This document shows, piece after piece, positions 28,901 to 35,462 of a stretch of 64,000 nt of DNA. Within the stretch, counting starts at the first letter, position 1; each line of letters begins with the position of its first letter. The notes beneath the pieces are model-generated. The model had not been told where the DNA came from. It searched no databases and saw only the letters and a list, made by a program, of their open reading frames with translations. The translations under genes and the position numbers were made by a program. Source of the DNA: JBJSXJ01 sp044235425 (GTDB lineage Bacteria; Planctomycetota; Planctomycetia; Pirellulales; Pirellulaceae); assembly GCA_044235425.1 (NCBI GenBank), contig JBIIHW010000013.1, positions 1-64,000 on the forward strand, given 5' to 3'.

Positions 28901-29348
28901 GCGATTAAATGAGATCGCCAAAGAGAATAACGTCGACTTCATGGAACTGACCGTCTACGCACTCGGCACCGCCACCACCGAAGGCGGTGGCACGGGTGGT
29001 AGTGGCACGGGTGGCAGTGGCACGGGTGGCAGTGGCACGGGTAACAGCGGTACCAAAGTAGAGTCACAGGACAACAGCAGCAAAAGCAGCAGCACGAACA
29101 GCGGTGCTGGTAGTACTCAGCCCAGTGGCATCAGCCCGGCGGGCACAACCGGTAGCGAAAAAGGTGCGAGTGAAAAAGGTGCGAGTGACAAGTCATCAGC
29201 CTTCGGACTGAATAACGGCTTCAGCAATCCAATGGGCGGTCCGAAGACGAAGATGAATTCGAATGGTCGCACGCCTCCACCAGAAAAAAAAGGCCCCGAC
29301 AACATGAACGGCAAACGCCCCTCACCACCCACCAAGACTAAACGCTAA
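25956..29348 (+). CDS. GYF_2-TIR-transmembrane-Sel1 repeat protein
   Basis: This is a 1130-residue modular protein. Residues about 8-60 form a GYF_2-like domain. Residues 118-162 are seven PVTPAA/RVTPAV repeats, followed by a Ser/Pro/Thr-rich linker. Residues about 251-385 form a TIR domain (RDVFISYSSKDKTIADAI, then CWIAPRDIRPG, then SPHVLREVERG, with Glu-324 or Glu-326 at the usual NADase glutamate position). Residues 412-430 are one TM helix, and about 465-625 are Sel1-like repeats. The rest is a helical region and a Gly/Ser/Thr-rich tail. TIR domains either signal by interaction or cleave NAD+; which applies here is not shown. It starts 3 bases after the sulfatase. Confidence 0.85.
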   Translation: MNASSTSRQYHYESQGVTHGPVSGRALRALAASGKIAPTDTVWEVGSEKRYRATKVRGLFGEAGADAESKSATAGKADGSDSNRSSGGSSSTEPPDDDIVTATLILDDTPTTASPFAPVTPAAPVTPAVRVTPAAPVTPAVRVTPAAPVTPAAPVTPAAPVTGNPFATTSTPPTRSASSVSNRPSAAPPATKPAGRSSSQPASQTVRPLVPQNNTQTSTTTPAKPAAQNGTKSAAKPAATPAKDVVLATALRDVFISYSSKDKTIADAICGILEQERIRCWIAPRDIRPGQEYAESILNAINASRMMVIVLSASSNASPHVLREVERGVSKGIPVIPFRVEDIKPSKSLEFFLSAPHWLDALTRPLEDHIHKLVTVAKTILETQPDDPDRSLGGATRLAQMRPRPRRAWLKPAGIVGAALALILALMMLWRSAGPNPLDAELAEFKRNLDLGNGSIVFLNQHATSRFPEWLKLAERGNPIGQLFVGRCYQEGLVVEPDAKVALEWLKKSANNGNSFAQVAIAYGYSDGIGGMERNVSESLRWNTLAAEQGNSTAMRNIGFLYAEGIQGKPELDKALEWFRKAAEAGNTAAMRKVADFYRSGTGVEKDEAEAEKWVARALAAGDVWLIGKNLGEEFGKQFAAYLDAKATAARKSEAVTTLQAKLPEIQQMQLNGVVAIFSASDFYVSITGLEDLPKTDPLRAIHNDLVTRLITVYSAASNSEKANHLADFTRAVDLRLASLYEDKNYVELEKIWEQCYQNIRYDQLRKNDEWNSLVKQIRFLTTALIKQGQRKEAEQLIEAITKQCQVWLKDRPWDWYLKDAYTGVCFEAADAWFETGDVELMQPLLLQGWTIRLRQFGKEDWLSRLTGRLPRKGQVPSGASDEERDFFERFAVDKSKDDKSKSGSSTTGTTTSTSSGTAEVKKRDSGMKRFTVPIDFAGKKYPFFVYVMTGPRGYAEVQDQFRWVEEIRGGKVPQEVRDSFRRLNEIAKENNVDFMELTVYALGTATTEGGGTGGSGTGGSGTGGSGTGNSGTKVESQDNSSKSSSTNSGAGSTQPSGISPAGTTGSEKGASEKGASDKSSAFGLNNGFSNPMGGPKTKMNSNGRTPPPEKKGPDNMNGKRPSPPTKTKR
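26307..26432 (+). repeat. In-frame 18-bp tandem repeat in the TIR gene (7 units)
   Basis: Seven 18-base units (CCCGTGACGCCAGCAGCG and CGCGTGACGCCAGCGGTG types) encode PVTPAA and RVTPAV. It forms a Pro/Thr-rich linker between the GYF_2-like and TIR domains. Confidence 0.93.
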
Positions 29349-29388
29349 GGCGGTGATTTAATAGCACGGGAAGGTTCCTAAGCCGACG

Positions 29389-29420
29389 AACGCTTACAGG
29401 ATTGATCCTCAAGCGTTTTG
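29389..29420 (+). terminator. Hairpin after the TIR gene
   Basis: AACGCTT AC AGGAT TG ATCCT C AAGCGTT folds into a near-continuous 12-bp stem with a small internal bulge, followed by TTGGG. It lies about 40 bases after the stop. The T-run is short, so termination is likely but not certain. Confidence 0.5.
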
Positions 29421-29602
29421 GGCGAATGTTTGTGGGCGAATGGCTCTGATACTTTGCCGCCTCCTCACACTCTGTGACCCCTGTGCCTCTGTGTTTCAGA
29501 ACCAGGCGGCGAACAAGAACCCGAAGAAGTCGCACTGCCGACAGGCACAAGGCCAGTCGAGGTTGACGTGGCCCACTCCACCTGTCCAGCCTTTGGGGCC
29601 CA

Positions 29603-29812
29603 CTACAGATCGACAACAACGATACCGAGCAGTTGATGCGTCAAGTGGCAGTGGGACGCAAGAACTGGTTATCCGTGGGTAGCGTCGCGGGTGGTGAGCG
29701 AGCGGCGACTTTGATAACGCTGGTAAGTTCGGCGATCCGCAATCATCCAGATGTAACGGCCTAAATCAAAGATGTATTAGAAAAAAATCCTCGATGGCTG
29801 TACCAACTATGA
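29603..29812 (+). pseudogene. IS66-family transposase remnant (C-terminal end)
   Basis: Read in frame from 29603, the translation LQIDNNDTEQLMRQVAVGRK, then NWLSVGSVAGGERAATLITL, matches the conserved IS66 TnpC end (IDNNxxERxxRPxAxGRKNWLFxGSxxGGxRAA). A TAA at 29762 interrupts it and the frame continues IKDVLEKNPRWLYQL to a TGA at 29812. The catalytic Glu region is kept, but everything upstream (over 400 residues) and the IS ends are missing. It is a dead fragment showing past IS66 activity. Confidence 0.8.
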
Positions 29813-30275
29813 GGCCGTAGCTCCGGGCGCAAGGGCGGTATCTCCGGGCACAAGCCAGAGGCATGCCGGCGAGCCAAGCCGTGTTGATGTCAAAGCTGTG
29901 GGGTTCGTAATCGCTCGAGTGGAAAAGCACGTCAGCGATGCCGAGCCAGTTGCCGATGCAGCGCTGGGATGGCCGGAGGTGGACGCGCGGGCTGATACGC
30001 TCCAGCGGGACATACCGGAGCCCGATGATCACGGTGTGTCAGGACTCGTCGAGGTGGTACGGGACATCGATCAGGGCTTGGAAGTTCTTCTCGACGGCGA
30101 TGCGGCCGATGTAGACCACGACTTTATGTTCGGAAGTCAGACCGAGCGTGGCTCGCAGATCGTTGCGATCGACAAGTGAAAAAACTCGGCCGGCGTTGGA
30201 TCCGTTGGGGATGAAAACCACCTTGTCGCGAACTCGCTCGGAGAGGTTTTGTTTTGTGGTCAAATGATTCCTCAA
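29813..30275 (-). pseudogene. Broken GT4-type glycosyltransferase (C-terminal half)
   Basis: Minus-strand reading from 30275 gives VRDKVVFIPNGSN, then VVVYIGRIAVEKNFQALID, the donor-binding half of a GT-B family 4 glycosyltransferase. An in-frame TGA (30039-30041) interrupts it. Reading continues in the same frame as HTVIIGLRYVPLERISPRVHL and then GIADVLFHSSDYEPHSFDIN, a degenerate version of the usual E-x7-E donor site. The N-terminal half is absent. Similarity fades near 29850, where the IS66 remnant begins, so the exact end is approximate. Confidence 0.7.
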
Positions 30276-30287
30276 AAGAAACGAGCT

Positions 30288-30363
30288 CCCCTCTCCCCAA
30301 TCAAAAAATCAGGTTGTTATCGATTTTGAAATAAGATGCCATTTTTCTGATTGGGGAGAGGGG
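30288..30363. repeat. Palindromic element, second type
   Basis: Perfect 16-bp arms (CCCCTCTCCCCAATCA / TGATTGGGGAGAGGGG) enclose a 44-base AT-rich centre. It sits at the broken N-terminal edge of the glycosyltransferase remnant. It is unlike the element at 30522 in sequence but has the same size and form. Confidence 0.8.
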
Positions 30364-30521
30364 CTGGGAGTGAGGGGCTAGAGCGCCGCTTGAAGCACGC
30401 ACACCGGCTTGATTCATGGATAAACATCGCAGCACATAGCAGCCATTTCGCTACAAGCCAATGAGTAAAACCTGCTGGCTTGCCTGCTAACTTCTGGCCT
30501 CATTAGCCCCCTCATCCCCAC

Positions 30522-30605
30522 CCTTCTCCCCCACAGGAAAAAAAGGGGAGTCAATTTGCCGAAGCGTCGCTCCCTGTTTTTTCCTGCGGGGGAGAAGGGA
30601 GTGCT
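30522..30605. repeat. Dispersed palindromic repeat, copy B
   Basis: Arms of about 21 bases with one mismatch (CTTCTCCCCCACAGGAAAAA / TTTTTCCTGCGGGGGAGAAG) surround a roughly 33-base centre. It is the inverted counterpart of 181-260. Flank similarity continues to about 30635, so the mobile or duplicated unit is larger than the hairpin. Confidence 0.75.
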
Positions 30606-30635
30606 CTGACTTGAACGTGGTTCGCTCGGGATTTA

Positions 30636-31131
30636 CTGGTGCTGGATACGATCCGCCGCTGAACTCGAACCAGATTGTCACGATTGGGGGCCAGTGTGCG
30701 GGAGCGCCTAATCAACGTCCGTGTCACTGACCAGTTACACCCCGTGCGTTTTTCGGCATGCGCAAGGAACTTATCCAGTAGGAACTGGTCGCCAACCGGT
30801 ACCCTGTCACGGTCGCTGAATCACGGTCGCTCACCATGGCCACGAGTGGCGCAGGCTTCCATTCGTTCCTAAACTTGCGATAGGAAGCAAAAGACTCAGG
30901 AGAGCCCTACCATTCCAGGTAGATCGACCGTCCAGAGACGGACACGAAAGCTTGCCCGCTCGCATGGCGACGAAGCTTAGGCGTACGAGTCAACAAGTGC
31001 GGCACGACAACCCTTTTTTGGTACTCACAGGCGTTCTACCTGTTTATACCCGTTTGAGTAGGGTTCTCTTATGCTGCACTTCGAACGTCGGCAGGTAACT
31101 TAGATCAAGTTAGAGCAAGGACTTAAAAAAG
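30636..31131. other. Gene-free stretch before tRNA-Ala
   Basis: I find no credible protein gene, RNA or repeat in these 500 bases. Short open frames lack ribosome-binding sites and recognisable content. It may be degraded coding sequence. Confidence 0.4.
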
Positions 31132-31204
<73 letters not shown>

Positions 31205-31648
31205 GTGGAGTGAAAGCAATTATTGCGAAGGGACCGAGACTGTCAAGGCGGCTGGTGGAGGGTTACTCCGCTCCGTCTGACTCAACTCGCTATTCGCAAT
31301 TTTTTTTCACTTCTGTTTGATCATGCCTGCGGACGTTCGTCCGCCTGACAATATCAAGCAATGTGTTTATCGTCCAAAAACTGGTTTTTCCGTGCGGTTT
31401 TTTTCCGGGATTTGTTCTGCCCTCGTTGGGATTGCATCCAGTATCACTGCAATCGCGGCGCGATGGCCCGGAACGGCGAGTGATGAGCCCAGCAAAGTTC
31501 CAGGCGTTGGCAGGCCTGGCTACTATCCAATGCCATCGCTCCGCGATTTCGGATTTCGAGGTGAAAAGAGAGCGATGGACCGTGCCCAGCCGTTGACACG
31601 CTTGGCTATCAAATGCCATCGCTCCGCGATTCCGGAACAACGCCCTCC
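31205..31648. other. Intergenic stretch with a duplicated 18-bp motif
   Basis: There is no gene I can support. TGCCATCGCTCCGCGATT occurs at 31531-31548 and 31614-31631 within longer similar contexts. A 17-base version (CCATCGCTCCGCGATTC) lies at 1230-1246 after the PEP-CTERM gene. This is a third dispersed repeat family in the window. Confidence 0.55.
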
Positions 31649-31760
31649 AGCCTAGAGCCTAGAGCCTAGAGCCTTCAGCCTAGAGCCTTCAGCCTAGAGC
31701 CTTCAGCCTAGAGCCTTCAGCCTAGAGCCTTCAGCCTTCAGCCTTCAGCCTTCAGCCTCA
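31649..31760. repeat. Heptamer tandem array, 16 units
   Basis: Sixteen consecutive 7-base units, mostly alternating AGCCTAG and AGCCTTC, ending AGCCTCA. Not being a multiple of three, they would be frameshifting in coding sequence. The last three bases (31758-31760) are the stop codon of the minus-strand PSD1 gene, so the array sits directly in its 3' untranslated region. Confidence 0.95.
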
Positions 31761-34700
31761 TGGCTTCGTGATTGCTTCGTCCAAGTTGAACAGCGTATCG
31801 CAGACGATCGTCCAAGCGGCGAGCTCGCTGGGCGCGAAACGCTCATCCCGCGCCGCTCGACCAACACTCAGCAACTTACTCGCCCGCTCCGGCTCCGCCG
31901 CGAACAGCGCTCGCGACTCGGCCAATAATCGCAGCACCACCGCCTCCTCCGCTACCTGCGGTGGTCGACTCAAGAGTCGCTCATACAGCCAGCGCACTCG
32001 GCTTTGATCCAGCGCCGTCGGCTCCGACTTGTCCCTCGTGGCATCACCACTCACCCCGCTAGCCGTGTCGGCCGCACCTGCTCTACCGGCATTCACATTC
32101 GAACCGGCATTCACATTCGAACCGGCGTTCGCTCCCACTCGCCCGGGCAGCGCGATCAGCATCGCTTCAGCCCACTTCCTCGCCGCCTCTACATAGGTCG
32201 GATCGTTCAGCAGCACCAGCGCCTGCAGCGGCGTATTTGTACGCGCACGACGAATCGTACAGGTCTCGCGCGACGGCGCATCAAAGGCACTCATCGTCGG
32301 TGGTGGACACGTACGTTTCCAAAACGTGTACATGCTCCGGCGATACAGCCCCGCCCCGGAATCGGCTTCATACTTATGACGCCGCTCGACCGTCACATCC
32401 TCCCACAAACCGTCGGGCTGATAAGGCTTCACACTCGGCCCCCCCAGCCGTTCGACGAACAGCCCCGACACCGCCAGCGCCTGATCGCGTACCGTTTCCG
32501 CCGACAGTCGATATCTCGGACCGCGACCCAGCCATTGATTCTTCGGATCTACTGCCAATCGTTCCGCCGTCGCCTGTGACGATCGCCGATACGCAGTTGT
32601 CGTCACCAGCAATCGCTGCATCGCCAGCGTGTCCCACCCTGAATCCAGCAGTCGCAGCGCGAGCCAGTCCAGTAGTTCTGGATGAGTGGGAAACGAGCCG
32701 GTCAAACCGAAATCCTCCAGCGTCTCTACCAGCCCTTGCCCGTAGTACGATTCCCACCAGCGATTCATGGCCACTCGAGCCGTTAACGGGTGAGCTGGTG
32801 CCGTGGCGGTAAGCCACCGCGCGAGTGCCAAACGATTCGCGGGCGTCCTTTTCTCCAGCGGTGCGAAAACAGTCGGCACGGCCGCCGAAACCGCTTCACC
32901 CGGCTGATCATATTGACCGCGTCGCAAGATCTGCGTCACGCGCGCCGTGGGCTGATCCTGCATGACCATCACCAGCGGAACCGATTTCTCGATTGCCTCG
33001 CGCTGCTTGGGGAGCGCCGCCAGTTCCGCTTGTAGTTGCCGCGCTTGCTCGTCGATGCGCTCCAGATAAAAACGTCGCAGCTGCTCGCGCTGCGCCGGAG
33101 TTCGCTTCCCAGGCTTCACGGCCAGTAGCGTTTGGCCCGTTGACAGCTCGGCCCCCTGAGCCAGCTCCAGCGCCTCGGCTGCCGTTACCGCTCGTCCATA
33201 AACTCGCAAATCATCCAGCTCACCGCGATAAGGCAGTGAGCTTTGCCGACGTCCCAAGTGAAACGGTTTGTCCGTCGCGAGCGTGCCGCGAAGTGAGTCG
33301 CGCACCAACTCCAGCTCTTGCGGCTTACCATCCCAGTAAAGCGTCACCCCGGCCGCTCGACGGGACCCGTCGTAGGTAATCGTCAACTGATGCCAGTCCT
33401 GCAGTGGCAAGCTGTTTTTCGTTTGTACTTTGATGGCATCGTCGGGCCAGCGATCGATGAGATGCAGGGCGATGCGACCACCTTCCAGCGTGATGTCATA
33501 GCCACGAAACGCCCCAGCATCATCCATTTTTGACAACACCGCCGCCACTCCGTCGTTCGCCGGTCGCAGCCAGATCGCCAGGGTAAAGGGACGATCCGCC
33601 GCCAACACGGCTGACGATCCGCCGTCCAAATATGTTTGACCGTCTAGCTTCAGCGCGCCCCGCAATCGCCCGTCCGTCCACTGGGCCTTGCCGACGACCG
33701 TAAATGCTCGCGGTGGCGCTGCCGCTCGATCCATCACCGGCTCTCCATCTCGCTCATCCAGCGGCAAGTGCAGTTGCAAGTCACCCGGCCCCAGCTTCTG
33801 TCGCTCTTCGTCCGTTAACTTCTCCTCCCAAGCCGCCAGGCGCTGATCGAGCGACTGCTGCTGAGCTTCCCAGGCAAGATTTAGCTGCTGCTGGCGCGCG
33901 GCCAGTTGTTCCAGTTGCCGGCGCTGCTGAGTGGTGGGAACTTTCACCGTCGGCTCCGCTGCACCCGCACGACCAGCAGTCGCCCCCACATGCGGCAGCT
34001 GATTGAAAAAAGCGAAAAACTGATAGTACTCGCGCTGCGAAAGAGGATCGTATTTATGATCGTGACAGCGCGCACACTGCAGCGACAACCCGAGGAAAAC
34101 CGACGACGTGGTATGCACGCGCTCCGCTACATACTCAACCCGATACTCCTCTTCAATAATTCCCCCTTCGGTGGTGGCCGCATGATTGCGATGAAAACCC
34201 GTCGCAACCTGTTGATCCAGGGTAGGGGAGGGTAGTAAATCACCTGCCAATTGTTCGGTTAAAAACTGATCGAACGGCATCTGCCGCTGAAAGGCGGTGA
34301 TCACCCAATCACGCCACGGCCACATCGTGCGCTCTTCATCGTTGTTGTACCCGTTCGTGTCGGCATAGCGAGCGGCATCGAGCCATTGCATCGCCATCCG
34401 TTCGGCATAGCGCGGTGAAGCGAGCAGACGATCAACCAGTCGCTCATAGGCATCAGGCCCAGCACGTTCTTCGTCCGCGAGCGGTTCGGCCAGTGGCAGT
34501 CCCGTCAAATCCAGCGCCGCTCGCCGCGCCAGCAAATCCAGCGGTGCGGGTGCGGACGGAGTGATCTCGCGACGCTCCAAGGCGGCTTGAATCCAGATAT
34601 CGATCGGGCTGCGAACCGCATCGCGCTGACGAATCGTAGGCCAAGGCCGCTCGACAGGCCCCGTGAACGCCCAGTGCCCCGCGTACTCAGCCCCCTGCTC

Positions 34701-35186
34701 GACCCAGCGCCGCAGCGTGGCGCGCTGGAGCTCCGTAAGTGGTTTCTTGGCAGCGGGAGGAGGCATGACCTCATCGGGATCACGCGATTCGATGCGCGCG
34801 ATGAGCGGACTGTCAGCCGGTCGCCCGGGCACGATCGCCGCCTGCGCGCCCGGTCGCACCAGCACCGCGGACTCACGCCGGTCAAGCCGCAAGCCGGCTT
34901 CGCGCGTCGTTTCATCCGGTCCATGACAGCTCCAGCAGTGCTGCGCCAGGATTGGACGCACGTCACGAGAAAAATCAACCTCTCCCGTCACCTTCCGTGC
35001 TACCGGAGCGTCCGGCTCCACCGCCCAGACACGATCACGACCACCATCCGCTCGTGCCAGCCCATGCACAAGGACGAGGCCGAGCAACAGCCGAACAGTC
35101 ACCGCCTGTGCCGCTCTAGCTCGCGCCCAAGCTAGCAGCACGCGCCAGCAGGCCAGACAGGCAATTGTCCGAGATTTGGGTGGCAT
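31758..35186 (-). CDS. PSD1 / DUF1549-DUF1553 planctomycete cytochrome-C-like giant with LamG domain
   Basis: This 1142-residue exported protein has the order: signal peptide, PSCyt1 domain with CWSCH (haem-like CxxCH), PSCyt2/DUF1549 with a second CARCH motif, a concanavalin/LamG-like domain in the middle, and PSD1/DUF1553 at the C-terminus (TNTPLQALVLLNDPTYVEAA). The biochemical role of this planctomycete family is unproven; haem-based redox linked to polysaccharide use is commonly guessed. The start moves from 35270 to ATG 35186 (AAGGGAA upstream, followed by a signal peptide). An 18-bp in-frame repeat (NAGSNV, near 32086-32130) lies close to the end. Unlike the copy at 38546, no DUF1501 partner adjoins it. 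Confidence 0.9.
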   Translation of the reverse strand: MPPKSRTIACLACWRVLLAWARARAAQAVTVRLLLGLVLVHGLARADGGRDRVWAVEPDAPVARKVTGEVDFSRDVRPILAQHCWSCHGPDETTREAGLRLDRRESAVLVRPGAQAAIVPGRPADSPLIARIESRDPDEVMPPPAAKKPLTELQRATLRRWVEQGAEYAGHWAFTGPVERPWPTIRQRDAVRSPIDIWIQAALERREITPSAPAPLDLLARRAALDLTGLPLAEPLADEERAGPDAYERLVDRLLASPRYAERMAMQWLDAARYADTNGYNNDEERTMWPWRDWVITAFQRQMPFDQFLTEQLAGDLLPSPTLDQQVATGFHRNHAATTEGGIIEEEYRVEYVAERVHTTSSVFLGLSLQCARCHDHKYDPLSQREYYQFFAFFNQLPHVGATAGRAGAAEPTVKVPTTQQRRQLEQLAARQQQLNLAWEAQQQSLDQRLAAWEEKLTDEERQKLGPGDLQLHLPLDERDGEPVMDRAAAPPRAFTVVGKAQWTDGRLRGALKLDGQTYLDGGSSAVLAADRPFTLAIWLRPANDGVAAVLSKMDDAGAFRGYDITLEGGRIALHLIDRWPDDAIKVQTKNSLPLQDWHQLTITYDGSRRAAGVTLYWDGKPQELELVRDSLRGTLATDKPFHLGRRQSSLPYRGELDDLRVYGRAVTAAEALELAQGAELSTGQTLLAVKPGKRTPAQREQLRRFYLERIDEQARQLQAELAALPKQREAIEKSVPLVMVMQDQPTARVTQILRRGQYDQPGEAVSAAVPTVFAPLEKRTPANRLALARWLTATAPAHPLTARVAMNRWWESYYGQGLVETLEDFGLTGSFPTHPELLDWLALRLLDSGWDTLAMQRLLVTTTAYRRSSQATAERLAVDPKNQWLGRGPRYRLSAETVRDQALAVSGLFVERLGGPSVKPYQPDGLWEDVTVERRHKYEADSGAGLYRRSMYTFWKRTCPPPTMSAFDAPSRETCTIRRARTNTPLQALVLLNDPTYVEAARKWAEAMLIALPGRVGANAGSNVNAGSNVNAGRAGAADTASGVSGDATRDKSEPTALDQSRVRWLYERLLSRPPQVAEEAVVLRLLAESRALFAAEPERASKLLSVGRAARDERFAPSELAAWTIVCDTLFNLDEAITKP

Positions 35187-35462
35187 CGAGTTCCCTTTGT
35201 GGAGTTCGCCGCAAGCAGTCAGCTGTTCCCGATCGCCCGTAATCTTAGCCATCTCCACGCCCTGCGTCACGATACCCCTCTCCTAGCCTCTGCGTCTCCG
35301 TGCGCCACGACTTTGTGTCCCTGTCCACCCATTATCCCCTCTCACCCAGTATCCCCATCCCCTCGTATCTCGCCGCCGCGATTCGAGCTTGGTGAATCGG
35401 GGCGGATCTGGTACAAAACCGGCCCTCGGATGTTTCCCCTAGTGGCCATGGATGGTCGCGTT

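Noticed and set aside
29440..29682. 80-residue plus-strand frame before the IS66 remnant
   Set aside because: It overlaps the transposase remnant in another frame and includes the dispersed CTCTGTGCCTCTGTG motif; no evidence of coding.
30487..30872. Small genes of 64-65 residues on either strand
   Set aside because: One is the palindromic element read through; the other lacks a ribosome-binding site and any familiar sequence.
31649..31760. Regular repeats that could suggest a CRISPR array
   Set aside because: Units are 7 bases, contiguous and without spacers; no cas genes are near. It is a simple tandem array.
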